Notes: generated by a model not told the origin, from the sequence alone. 18,848 nt of DNA from Acidithiobacillus montserratensis (GCF_018853465.1 NZ_JABBOU010000003.1:1-18848), one strand, 5' to 3'. Shown: positions 9,601 to 16,387, numbered from the stretch's first letter. Program-made: numbers and translations.

Positions 9601-9721
9601 TGACATTGGGCAGCAGGGCCGTGGGTAACTGCAAATAGGCAAACAAGCCCAGCAGGGCCACAGCCAAGGCAAGTACCGTGGTGGCAACCGGGCGGCGGAT
9701 GAAGGGGGCTGAGAGGTTCAT
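6611..9721 (-). CDS. RND efflux pump, inner-membrane transporter (HAE1/MdtB-MdtC-like)
   Basis: 1036 aa, the normal length for AcrB/MdtBC-type hydrophobe/amphiphile RND transporters, which use the proton gradient to push substrates through a tripartite channel. TM1 follows MNLSAPFIRRP. The proton-relay residues are all visible: Asp401-Asp402 in GFVVDDAVVMLEN (TM4), Lys930 in GLVKKNG (TM10) and Arg962 in RPIMMTT (TM11). The two halves repeat the porter/docking domains plus six TMs each, as the family does. Wording such as GLVKKNGIILVDFA and RYRPIMMTTFAA is closer to MdtB/MdtC than to AcrB; substrates cannot be read from sequence. It is preceded by a membrane-fusion protein and an outer-membrane channel gene in the same direction, but separated from the former by a 199-bp gap holding an inverted-repeat element. 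Its ribosome site is weak (AGGG, 8 nt upstream). Confidence 0.95.
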   Translation of the reverse strand: MNLSAPFIRRPVATTVLALAVALLGLFAYLQLPTALLPNVSFPMVVVTAELPGASPKTMSSAVATPLERQFASIPGLNSMSAVSQNGVTQITLQFDLSKSPLGATQEVSNAVSQAQHFLPPGMPEPPAVRQMNPSAQPVFYIGMSAPNMPLYALDKYAQTKVSTALSGISGVSDVQIYGAQTYAVRIYVNPFALSARGLSLQAVQSALGNANVNLPGGTLDGGDQAFATQVHGQLHTAKAYNHLVLAYEGGQAVPLSAVGKAVNSTQDNQQKTWINKTPGIVMAVVRQPGSNTVEISNKIRAMLPQLKAAMPGGVHLTNVFDLADYIRAAVHEVLMTLILASILVAGVMWLFLRRPSATLIGAVAIPLSLLGTFLVMMLLGFSINTLTLLALTLSVGFVVDDAVVMLENINRHIDRGETGMTAALNGSREISFTVLSMTLSLSIIFLPLIFLGGFVGHLFSDFGVSIAMVILISGIVALTVTPMLCSRYLKPNHPHALADLHDSGHLPENGIFQRFFKQSRDFYIRTLKIALHHKYWMLALAGLSLVGSVWLLMLVPKAFLPSQNSGMINANIEYPTGMTFAEVSQEQSAIARVVKANNRIQSVVSSAGQGAGGFGSRNSGHMFIHIRNGYAPQTEQIIVDLQKATRRFHNAQIVFQGPQSAHSGTASGNGSYVYELMGSNWTDLNAATLKMTDALQKLPQLNSVSNSLENNSPQVTVQIQRARATALGVTPAAIENTLGLAFGGHEVGTIYGASNQYEVIMELQPRYQKNINALSTLSVPGAGGTLVPLSAVAEFHYDAAPLNLMQHNGQPSTTISFNLAPGVQLGTAISALQKTAHQVLPAGIVGHLGGNAAQFQSAFKSLPFLLLATILLIYVVLAILYEHFLHPLTILTALPLAAFGALLSLLIFHEPLDLYSFIGIIMLLGLVKKNGIILVDFAVSRRREGADAYDAIVDACSIRYRPIMMTTFAAILGVLPIAIGFGAGAGSRVPLGVAVVGGLIFSQFLTLYITPAFYLWFDGLSWPRRKRAKSVALTP

Positions 9722-9731
9722 TGGAGGCCCT

Positions 9732-9909
9732 GCAGTAGGTAGGGATGCTTTTTGCTCCGACGGTCCTTGCCTGTTGTTCTATGACTCATCCCGTTGGCAG
9801 GCGAAAACTCGCCCTGCGGGCTCAGACAGTTCGCCTGCCGGGCGCGGGATTTCGCCAAGAACAACGACGGCGCGGACCAAAGTCGCTGCAAAGCATCCCT
9901 ACCTACTGC
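9732..9909. mobile_element. MITE-like 178-bp inverted-repeat element between fusion-protein and pump genes
   Basis: The ends form a perfect 20-bp inverted repeat: GCAGTAGGTAGGGATGCTTT at 9732-9751 and its complement at 9890-9909. Between them, smaller blocks pair in nested order: GGTCC 9762-9766 with GGACC 9874-9878; GTTGTTCT 9773-9780 with AGAACAAC 9858-9865; ATCCCG 9788-9793 with CGGGAT 9845-9850; GGCAGGCGAA 9796-9805 with TTCGCCTGCC 9830-9839. The whole element can thus fold as one imperfect hairpin, the form expected of a non-autonomous miniature transposon or a large REP/REPIN-type unit. No transposase and no clear target-site duplication is seen. It interrupts the otherwise tightly packed efflux operon and ends about 10 bp from the pump start. 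Confidence 0.7.
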
Positions 9910-9920
9910 CTGATTGATTT

Positions 9921-11018
9921 TCATGGCTTGATCACCCGCACCGCCGAGCCGGGATGCAGCCGGGTGGGTGCCCCCACGATCACCTGTGCTCCCAATAAAT
10001 GCTTTGCCCCCGCTATCGCCACCCGATTACCGTTCTGTCCCAGAAACTGCACCGGTTGCATGGCTGCTTTATGATCCTTGATGATGTAAACAAAGGGTCC
10101 GGAAACTCCCTGCTGCAAGGCGTTGGCAGGAATAATCAGGGCGTCATGAAGCTGTCGGGCGGTAAAATCCACCTGCACATACTCGCCGGGCCAGAGGCGG
10201 GCGGGCTGGTTACTGAGCGTTGCCCGCGCCGTGACCGTGGCCGAGGCAGTATTGACCGTATTGTCTATCACCGTGACGGTACCGGTGCCGATGCGGCTGT
10301 GGTGGTTTTCATCCCAGACCTGTACCTGCCCTGAGTGCTGACTAATGGCCGCATGTAAGTCATTGAGATAGGTTTCAGGCAGGCTGAACTGTACATATAT
10401 GGGTTGGATCTGATTGATGGTGACCAGCTGGGTGCTGTTGGCGGTGACCAGATTGCCGGATTTAAGACTTAAAATCCCGACGCTGCCACTGATGGGCGCG
10501 GTGATGCGGGTTTCCGCCAGGGTAATTTGCGCTGCCTGGAGAGCCGCCCGATCGGCCTCAACTGTGGCGGCGGCGGTGTTGGCCTGGGCCTCGGCCTGCT
10601 GCACGGTCTGGCGGGTCACATACTCCTTGCTGAGCAGGGGGGCATAGGCCTTGGCCTGGGCCTCATCATATTGTTCCTGGGCGATTTCTCCCTGCAGGTT
10701 GGCGCGATCCTCGGCAACCTGTGCGGCAGGAGTGGCCGGGTCGATCTGAAACAGGAGTTGTCCCTTTTGCACGACTTGTCCTGAGTGTACCGCCACGTTT
10801 TGCAAAATACCGCTGACCTGGGGGGTGATGGTGACGCTATGCGAGGCTACGGCCTGCCCCAGGGTGTTGACCACTATGGGCAGATCACCGGTATGGACTA
10901 CGGCTGTTTCGACGGGTAAGGCCGAATCTTTACTGTGATGCTGCTGATGATCGGCACAACCCGTCAGGAGCAGGAGCATTGCCGCCGGAAGCAGCAAAGA
11001 CTGGCGGAGTCGCATCAT
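9921..11018 (-). CDS. RND efflux membrane-fusion lipoprotein (MdtA/AcrA-like periplasmic adaptor)
   Basis: 365 aa. A lipoprotein signal ends in the lipobox LLTGC (Cys21), so the mature protein should be lipid-anchored. The hallmark order of HlyD/AcrA-type adaptors follows: a beta/lipoyl half (VSGILQNVAVHSGQVVQKGQ, about 68-87), an Ala/Gln-rich alpha-helical hairpin (about 100-165), the second lipoyl half (ITAPISGSVGILSLKSGNLV, about 170-190), a beta-barrel domain (VNTASATVTARATL, PGEYVQVDF) and a membrane-proximal end. It bridges the inner-membrane pump and the outer-membrane channel. The start codon overlaps the stop of the channel gene (ATGA, 4 nt), so the two are translationally coupled. 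ATG 11018 and ATG 11015 are adjacent. Confidence 0.93.
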   Translation of the reverse strand: MMRLRQSLLLPAAMLLLLTGCADHQQHHSKDSALPVETAVVHTGDLPIVVNTLGQAVASHSVTITPQVSGILQNVAVHSGQVVQKGQLLFQIDPATPAAQVAEDRANLQGEIAQEQYDEAQAKAYAPLLSKEYVTRQTVQQAEAQANTAAATVEADRAALQAAQITLAETRITAPISGSVGILSLKSGNLVTANSTQLVTINQIQPIYVQFSLPETYLNDLHAAISQHSGQVQVWDENHHSRIGTGTVTVIDNTVNTASATVTARATLSNQPARLWPGEYVQVDFTARQLHDALIIPANALQQGVSGPFVYIIKDHKAAMQPVQFLGQNGNRVAIAGAKHLLGAQVIVGAPTRLHPGSAVRVIKP

Positions 11019-12481
11019 GCCGGGCCTCCCGGGAGTGTTTTCGGTAAACCGATCATGCCCAGGGCATTGGCGAGGTTGGCGAGTTGCACATAGGCCGTCG
11101 TAATGTCCTGGATGCGGGTTTGCTCAGCGGTGGTGAGCGTTGCCTGGGCGGTGAGCAGATTGAGCATGGTCGAAAGTCCTACCTTGTACTGAGCACGGAT
11201 GGCAGCAAGAGAAGCCTGGGCACTGGTGACAGCCAACTGAGCGGCGGCAGCAGCGGAGCGCGCACCCATGACGGTCTGGTAATCCTGATAGACGGTTAAG
11301 GCAATGGTTTGGGTCTCCTGGTTCAATGAAGCCCGGGCACTGCGTTCCTGGCGGCGGGCCTGCTGAATCTGATAGCTGTCATGAAAACCCGTAAACAACG
11401 GCACTTTGAGGCTGAAGCCAATAGCCCAGTTCTGGGAAGGCTCCAGTCCATTCTGAAAGCGTTTGCCAGCGGACATCGATGCGCTGAGCGTCGGTAGTCC
11501 CTGGGCCTGATCTTCCCGAAGCGTAGCCCTGCTGGACAGAATTTGGGCAGCCGCAGCCTGGACGGTTGGGTTATGCTGAGTGGCATGCTGGACCAGAGAT
11601 TGCACCGAAGGAGTGATGTCAGGGGGCAAACGGTGGGTGTTCAGAGGCACCAGCGGTATAGGATTATTGGACGGCAATCCGCAACTTGAGGCCAGTGCCG
11701 CCTGATCAGAGCGCACAGTGGCCGAGGCGGAAATCCATTGGGCCCGGGCCTGGGCCAGTGCCGACTGCGCCTGCAGCACATCGGCGATGGTTGCCATACC
11801 GGCATGTTGCTTCAAACGCGCCGCATCCAGATTGGCCTTGTCTTCGGTGACGGTTTGCAAATAGGCGCGCACCAGTGCCTGTTCGCCGATGAGCTGGTAG
11901 TAATTTTGGGTAACACTCAGGGCAACTTTGCTCAGCGCGCTGTTATTGTCAAAACCGGAAATGTACAACTGCGCGAGAGCTGCATCCTTTTGCGCGGCAC
12001 GCAGGCCAAAATCCAGCAGTACATAACTCAGGCTGAGGCTGGCAGAGCTACTGTTGATGATGGGAATGCTGAATCCGGCCGTGGTGTTGCTCTGGGAGCG
12101 CACCGCAGAGTCACTCAGGGAGATGCTGGGGAGCCAAGCGGACTCAGCAACCCCCAAACCTGCGGCAGAGGCCTGTAGATTCAGGTAGGCCACCCGGGTT
12201 TGGGGGTTGTGGGCCAGGGCATAATTGGTCAATGCCGCCAGACTCTGGGGTTTCACAAAGGTATGGGTTCCCGGCAGAGCGGCCTTGGGTAATTGCAGAT
12301 GCTGGTCCTGCCAGGGCTTTCCCAGCGGTGCCTTGACCCAGCCCTGGGTATCGAAGGGGTCGTGGATCAGCATGTCGAGGGGGGCAGCCTGGGCTGATTG
12401 GCTACCCAGGAGCATCCACAGCAGAGCCCAGACTGAGAAGGTTCTGAAGCAAAATTCCGCGCTATTCAACTTGATGCACAT
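11015..12481 (-). CDS. TolC/OprM-type outer-membrane efflux channel
   Basis: About 488 aa of the outer membrane efflux protein family. It has a Sec signal peptide (hydrophobic SVWALLWMLLG, cut near AQA-AP). Two similar long coiled-coil repeats follow: the first starts near ALTNYALAHNPQTRVAYLNLQASAAG, the second near VQHATQHNPTVQAAAAQILSS; both share the A-x-x-x-N-P-x-x-x-A-A pattern typical of TolC proteins. No lipobox Cys follows the signal. The chosen ATG at 12481 lies 5 nt after the yhaV stop. A longer frame starts at 12508 inside yhaV but adds a polar stretch before the signal. The nearest Shine-Dalgarno (AAAGGA, 12499-12494) is 12 nt away, a little far. It forms the outer part of the tripartite pump with the next two genes. 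Confidence 0.9.
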   Translation of the reverse strand: MCIKLNSAEFCFRTFSVWALLWMLLGSQSAQAAPLDMLIHDPFDTQGWVKAPLGKPWQDQHLQLPKAALPGTHTFVKPQSLAALTNYALAHNPQTRVAYLNLQASAAGLGVAESAWLPSISLSDSAVRSQSNTTAGFSIPIINSSSASLSLSYVLLDFGLRAAQKDAALAQLYISGFDNNSALSKVALSVTQNYYQLIGEQALVRAYLQTVTEDKANLDAARLKQHAGMATIADVLQAQSALAQARAQWISASATVRSDQAALASSCGLPSNNPIPLVPLNTHRLPPDITPSVQSLVQHATQHNPTVQAAAAQILSSRATLREDQAQGLPTLSASMSAGKRFQNGLEPSQNWAIGFSLKVPLFTGFHDSYQIQQARRQERSARASLNQETQTIALTVYQDYQTVMGARSAAAAAQLAVTSAQASLAAIRAQYKVGLSTMLNLLTAQATLTTAEQTRIQDITTAYVQLANLANALGMIGLPKTLPGGPA

Positions 12482-12486
12482 TTCGA

Positions 12487-12948
12487 TCAACGTTCCTTTG
12501 TTGCCCATTCGGTCTGGCTCGCTGCCACCAGCGCTGTCCAGTCATCGGGCGGGTTGCCGCGTCCGAGCATCTTCTTGAACAGCGCATAGGGATCGGATTT
12601 GCTACCTGCCGACCGCAGCGTCTGTTCGTCGTTGACCCAAGCGAACACGATCACCTTCGCTTTGGCATCGTAGCGGAAGAACAGACGGAACCGCCGCCCG
12701 ATCTTCGCGCGCCGCCAGTGGCGATACGCCGGCCCCAGGGTGTTGCCCTGGCGGTATTCGTCCCGCGAGGGGTCGCTGGGCACGACCTCCAGGATCAACT
12801 GGCTCAAGGCCCTGAACAGCTTGACGTTGGCGTTGCCCTCGAACCCCTGCGGGTCGTTCTTTTTGGCCCGCTCTGCGGCCAACTGCAGCTTGCGCAACTG
12901 CTCGATCACGCCCTCATGGAACAAGAGCGTCCAGCCGTTCCGCTGCAT
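12487..12948 (-). CDS. yhaV: Type II toxin YhaV, ribosome-dependent endoribonuclease
   Basis: 153 aa, close to the E. coli YhaV length. Family features run end to end: an N-terminal NGWTLLFH, a middle FRQG/YRQGNTLG...HWRRAKIG-type segment, RFRLFFRYDAKAKVIVFAWV, NDEQTLR, and the C-terminal FKKMLGRGNPPDDW. YhaV is a RelE-superfold toxin that cuts mRNA during translation and is neutralised by PrlF. Its ATG shares one base with the prlF stop (TGATG), the tight coupling expected for the pair. Its stop is followed after 5 nt by the efflux channel start, which is unusual. Hand-counted lines in this gene run about 63-73% GC, richer than much of the neighbouring efflux operon, in keeping with acquisition of the module. 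Confidence 0.9.
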   Translation of the reverse strand: MQRNGWTLLFHEGVIEQLRKLQLAAERAKKNDPQGFEGNANVKLFRALSQLILEVVPSDPSRDEYRQGNTLGPAYRHWRRAKIGRRFRLFFRYDAKAKVIVFAWVNDEQTLRSAGSKSDPYALFKKMLGRGNPPDDWTALVAASQTEWATKER

Positions 12949-13265
12949 CAGAGCGCTACTTCGCCGTCGATGTTTTCATCAAGATCGATCGTGTGGCCAG
13001 CATTTGCCAGCATGGCCCGGGCCAGATCGTCCGGCAGGGACCTAACGCGCTGGCCAGCCCGGATGTCGGCCTCCAGTAGACCCAGAAAGGCCTCGATGTC
13101 CGGGTCTTGATGTTCGGTGTCCGCACGGGTCACGATGACTTGGCCTCCGCGCAGGTCGAAGGCCACTTTTCCGCCGGCGTCCACGCCCAGCGCCTGCCGG
13201 ATGGGCTTGGGCAGGGTGATCTGGCCCTTGGAGGTCAGTGTGGCGACTTCATGGATTTCAGGCAT
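12948..13265 (-). CDS. prlF: Antitoxin PrlF, AbrB/MazE-fold
   Basis: 105 aa. The N-terminal half is a swapped-hairpin AbrB DNA-binding domain (TSKGQITLPKPIRQALGV, about residues 10-27). The C-terminal half matches the PrlF/SohA tail (D-x-x-I-E-A-F-L-G-L-L-E-A-D-I near 55-70, and an acidic IDLDENIDGE at the end) that binds YhaV. The protein should bind its own promoter, alone or with YhaV, and repress it. A strong AGGAGGG site lies 7 nt before the start (13279-13273). The gene has its own promoter-like sequence with a palindrome between -35 and -10. Identification rests on motif order plus the partner gene. Confidence 0.88.
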   Translation of the reverse strand: MPEIHEVATLTSKGQITLPKPIRQALGVDAGGKVAFDLRGGQVIVTRADTEHQDPDIEAFLGLLEADIRAGQRVRSLPDDLARAMLANAGHTIDLDENIDGEVAL

Positions 13266-13294
13266 GGGGCAGCCCTCCTGATAAAAATGCCCTT

Positions 13295-13323
13295 ATGGTA
13301 AGGAATTTTCCTTACCAGATCAA
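13295..13323 (-). promoter_or_regulatory. Promoter and palindromic operator of prlF-yhaV
   Basis: On the minus strand a -35-like TTGATC (13323-13318) is followed after exactly 17 bp by a -10-like TACCAT (13300-13295). The spacer is almost filled by an inverted repeat, GGTAAGGAA-TT-TTCCTTACC (plus-strand reading, 13297-13316; 9-bp arms, 2-bp centre), which also overlaps the -10. A repressor bound here would block RNA polymerase, so PrlF, alone or with YhaV, is the obvious candidate. The two hexamers each match the sigma-70 consensus at 4 of 6 positions. The rest of the 92-bp gap behind the phospholipase gene holds no clear terminator. Confidence 0.65.
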
Positions 13324-13357
13324 TCCGCCTGGGCAGGAATTCGGCGTCGGCTATCCT

Positions 13358-15418
13358 TCATGACCATTGAGTCAAAACCGGCGCCGTATTAGCCGGATCG
13401 GACCAACTCTCAGCACCCGTTTCCACATGCCCGGCCAGGCGCCAGGCATGGCTTGCGCTGCGGATTTCCAGGTCGTACCAGTGATGGCTTTGGGTGATGG
13501 GCCAGGAAATTTCCTTGCGTTCTGTCGGCGCCAGTGCCAGCGTCTGTTTGTCCCGGCCGTAAGTCTGGTCGGTAATTTCGACGCGTTGCCTTTCATTGCT
13601 GCCATTGTGCAGATGCAGGCGCAGGCTGCCATCCTTCTCGCCCCAGGCTTCTACCTGCAGGGTGGAAGCACCCGTGCCGCTGAGGGTCCGCAGGAAACCG
13701 TCGGGACCAATGACCGTCAGAGCCAGATCCTGATCCTTGGGTAAAGGGATCTCATCTTCCAGGCTGCTGGCGGGACCGGCAGTGTAATGATGGGGAAGAT
13801 GGTGACTGCCGTCCCAGTATGCCGTGCACACCACGCCGATGGGGGCGGGATTGTGGAGGTGGACTTTCACGCCGGTGGCCGTGGCTTCCAGACGCAGGCG
13901 GGTGTCGTAGGCCAGGGGGCGGCGGCGGCGCAGCCCCGCTTCCTGAGGGATGATGGCCCGTTCCTGCTCCTGAGGCACTTCGGGCGCGGGCAGGGTCGAT
14001 TCGTGGTGGACGGTGGCCACATAGCTGGCGGTACTGGGCAGGGAGACCATGCGTTCATCCGGCCGGGAAAAATCAAAGGCGGCTGTCAGGTCACCGCAGA
14101 CCGCCCGCCGCCAGGGGGTGATGTTGGGTTCGCTGACCCCGAAGCGTTTTTCGATGAAGCGGATCACCGAAGTGTGGTCGAAGACTTCCGAGCACACATA
14201 CCCCCCCTTGCTCCAGGGCGATATAGTCATCATGGGTGCACGCGGTCCAAGTCCGTAGGGCAGTTGATCTGCACTGTAGAGTGTGGGCCAGTCGGGATTG
14301 ATGCGATTGTGGACCTCCCCTTCAGTGCTGACGGTGCTTTTGCCGGGCCGCACCGGGGTGGGCGGCTGCGGCGGCGGTACATGATCAAAAAAGCCGTCGT
14401 TTTCGTCGTAATCCAGGAGGAGGACGGTTTTACCCCAAACGGCGGGATTGCTGGTCAGGGCATCCAACACCCGGGCGATGTAAATGGCACCGTATGCTGG
14501 TGGGTAGGAGGGGTGCTCCGAATAACCGGCCGGTACCACAATCCACGATACCTGGGGCAGGCGATTGTGCAGCACATCGTTACGCAGAGCCGCTACCCCA
14601 CCGGGGCGCCGCGCCCGCTGGGACAGCGGTGAGCTGTCGGGAATATCGGTGAAAGCCTGAAAATACAGCAGGGCATTCTCACCAAAATTGCCGGTCATGG
14701 GGTTTTTGTCCACCTCATGCAGCCCCTCCTGATAGACACGCCAGGAGATGCCCGCCTTCTGCAGACGTTCGGCATAGGTCGGCCAGGTGAAGGGCTTTAC
14801 GCCCTTGGTCCAGAGATGGGTGTCGTCGTCAATGTAGGGTCCACCATGCTCTCCCTCGGGATCAATGGAGCCCGTAAAAAGCATACAGCGATTGGGACAG
14901 GTCGGCCCGGCGAGAGAGGTAAAATAATGATCACAAATGGTGAAATGATCGGCCAGGGCATAATGGAAAGGAATATCCTGACGCTGAAAATAACCCATGG
15001 TCATGTTGGTTTTGTTGAGCGGCCAGGCATTCATCAAACCACCGGCAATGGCCCCGTGCTGGGAGGCCCAACTGTGGTCCAAGTCCTGCAGGAACTGGGC
15101 GGAAGTTTTCTGGGTGTTGAAATGGAAAGGCAGAATAGAGCGGGTTGGATCTTCCATGCGACCCTGAAACCAGATGGGTTTACCGTCTGGCAGTTTCAGG
15201 GGAAAGCGATCGTTATAACCGCGCACCCCGCTCAAATGACCAAAATAATGATCAAAAGAGCGGTTCTCCTGCATGAAGACCACAATATGCTCCACGTCTT
15301 CCAGAGTGCCGGAGCGCCCCAGCGCGGGCAGCATGGCCGCCCGCGCTACGGAACTGCCGAGAAAGGCGGTGACACCGGCACCAGCTCCCAGACTTTTCAA
15401 AAAATCACGACGTCGCAT
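13358..15418 (-). CDS. Tat-exported phospholipase C, phosphocholine-specific type
   Basis: 686 aa, typical for PlcH/PlcN-like enzymes, which split phospholipids such as phosphatidylcholine into diacylglycerol and a phosphorylated head group. A twin-arginine signal (RRRDFLKSLG) opens the protein. The catalytic phosphoesterase domain runs to about residue 470, with ENRSFDHYFGHLSGVRGYND (51-70), GPTCPNRCMLFTGSIDP near 180, DYDENDGFFDH near 335, and SPWSKGG...FIEKRFGVSEPNITPWRR. Two C-terminal Ig-like domains (bacterial phospholipase C C-terminal type) fill about 500-590 and 595-680. A GAGGAGA site lies 6 nt before the start. The start overlaps the end of the Sel1-repeat gene by 14 nt, so they form one transcription unit with a PhoB-like box in front. 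It is distantly related to the shorter phosphoesterase at 1179-2750. Confidence 0.93.
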   Translation of the reverse strand: MRRRDFLKSLGAGAGVTAFLGSSVARAAMLPALGRSGTLEDVEHIVVFMQENRSFDHYFGHLSGVRGYNDRFPLKLPDGKPIWFQGRMEDPTRSILPFHFNTQKTSAQFLQDLDHSWASQHGAIAGGLMNAWPLNKTNMTMGYFQRQDIPFHYALADHFTICDHYFTSLAGPTCPNRCMLFTGSIDPEGEHGGPYIDDDTHLWTKGVKPFTWPTYAERLQKAGISWRVYQEGLHEVDKNPMTGNFGENALLYFQAFTDIPDSSPLSQRARRPGGVAALRNDVLHNRLPQVSWIVVPAGYSEHPSYPPAYGAIYIARVLDALTSNPAVWGKTVLLLDYDENDGFFDHVPPPQPPTPVRPGKSTVSTEGEVHNRINPDWPTLYSADQLPYGLGPRAPMMTISPWSKGGYVCSEVFDHTSVIRFIEKRFGVSEPNITPWRRAVCGDLTAAFDFSRPDERMVSLPSTASYVATVHHESTLPAPEVPQEQERAIIPQEAGLRRRRPLAYDTRLRLEATATGVKVHLHNPAPIGVVCTAYWDGSHHLPHHYTAGPASSLEDEIPLPKDQDLALTVIGPDGFLRTLSGTGASTLQVEAWGEKDGSLRLHLHNGSNERQRVEITDQTYGRDKQTLALAPTERKEISWPITQSHHWYDLEIRSASHAWRLAGHVETGAESWSDPANTAPVLTQWS

Positions 15419-16181
15419 GCGTTTTCTCCTCGATGTGCTGCAGGGCGGAAGCGGCGGGCGGATAATGCCAGCTCAGGGCCTGCTGGAAAAAAGTCCGGGC
15501 CTCGGCTGGATTCCTGGCTTGCCCATAGCCATGCCAGGCTGCGAGACCCAGATCGTAGGCGGCTGCGCCCACCTTCTCTGCATAAAGTTGTTGTAAGATG
15601 GTTCGGCTGCGACCTTGATACCAGGCTGCTTTTTCCAGATTTTTGGGCATGAGCTTGCCCTCGGCGTAAGTCTTGCCCAGCCAGAAATCGGCATTGGCGA
15701 CCTGGGGTACCATCAGCCCCTGGCGAAACCAGAAAGCCGCCCGCCGGGGACTGCGGGCTACGCCCCAGCCATTGAGATAGGCATTGGCCACCTGCCGCTG
15801 GGCAAAGCGGTCCCCCGCTTCGGCAGCCTGCAAATACCAATGGAAAGCCTTGTGGGTATTGGCAGAAACGCCCAAGCCTGCCTGATAGAGATGCCCCAGG
15901 GTATCGGCCGCCCAGAAATCATCATGGTCTGCAGCGGCCTTTTTAAGGAGCGGCACAGCCTGGGCGTAGGCATCGTGATTCAGCAATTGCACAATAGGCG
16001 CATCTGATTTGCGAATGGCCCGGGCATGGGTCAGATAGGCATCAGCAAGAGCGCCAGGATTGGCGGGATTGCTCATGCCCATCGTTGCAGAGGAGTTTTC
16101 GGAAGCAAGACTAGAGGTAAAGGGGAAGAGAGATAACAGGAGAATGGCTGCACAAAGTGTAAATTTTTTGATCTGCATCAT
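15405..16181 (-). CDS. Exported Sel1-repeat (TPR-like) protein, partner of the phospholipase C gene
   Basis: 258 aa. A Sec signal peptide (MMQIKKF, then a hydrophobic run, cut near SLA-SE) directs it to the periplasm. Several Sel1-like repeats follow; the clearest are ADTLGHLYQAGLGVSAN-x-KAFHWYLQAAEAG and AQRQVANAYLNGWGVARS-x-RAAFWFRQG, then a weaker NADFWLGKTYAEG and AAAYDLGLAAWHGYGQ unit. Sel1 repeats form helical scaffolds for binding other proteins. The 14-nt overlap with the phospholipase start argues for a linked job, for example a chaperone, a secretion helper, or protection of the cell against the enzyme; which one is not shown by the sequence. Start ATGs at 16181 and 16178 are adjacent and the ribosome site is weak. 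A PhoB-like box lies about 90 bp upstream. Confidence 0.85.
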   Translation of the reverse strand: MMQIKKFTLCAAILLLSLFPFTSSLASENSSATMGMSNPANPGALADAYLTHARAIRKSDAPIVQLLNHDAYAQAVPLLKKAAADHDDFWAADTLGHLYQAGLGVSANTHKAFHWYLQAAEAGDRFAQRQVANAYLNGWGVARSPRRAAFWFRQGLMVPQVANADFWLGKTYAEGKLMPKNLEKAAWYQGRSRTILQQLYAEKVGAAAYDLGLAAWHGYGQARNPAEARTFFQQALSWHYPPAASALQHIEEKTHATS

Positions 16182-16250
16182 AAGCCCACTTTTCGATGGA
16201 AATTCATCACAAGAAAGTCTAGAAGCAATAATCTAACATAGAAATGTTAC

Positions 16251-16285
16251 AGTATTGTGAAGGTTTTATGACAAAAAAATGATAT
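16251..16285 (-). promoter_or_regulatory. PhoB box and -10 before the Sel1-phospholipase C genes
   Basis: On the minus strand, ATATCAT-TTTT-TTGTCAT (16285-16268) matches the Pho box consensus CTGTCAT-N4-CTGTCAT at 11 of 14 repeat positions, with the exact 11-bp period and an A/T-only spacer. A -10-like AATACT (16256-16251) follows 11 bp later, where PhoB-type promoters place it. The box lies in a 206-bp gap between the Sel1 gene and hxlR that is AT-rich and otherwise holds nothing I can name. Inference: the phospholipase unit is induced by phosphate limitation. Confidence 0.6.
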
Positions 16286-16387
16286 TTTCTGGCGTGAAAC
16301 TTGCTTAATAGCTTATTCTGCGCGCGGGCAGTTTGAATAGTGCTTTTATCAGTATGGTATCCATCGCAAAAAGCAACGATATGCGCC

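Noticed and set aside
9678..9924. Small open frames on both strands (9678-9917 plus, 9718-9924 minus) around the inverted-repeat element
   Set aside because: Both end in a similar KHPYLL peptide only because they read the two arms of the same 20-bp inverted repeat, so they are not separate genes.
13787..14632. 281-codon plus-strand open frame opposite the phospholipase C gene
   Set aside because: Antisense shadow; no recognisable domain.
14717..15652. 311-codon plus-strand open frame opposite the phospholipase C and Sel1 genes
   Set aside because: It lies antisense to two strongly supported genes, has low-complexity Gly/His/Gln-rich composition typical of shadow frames in GC-rich DNA, and shows no domain.
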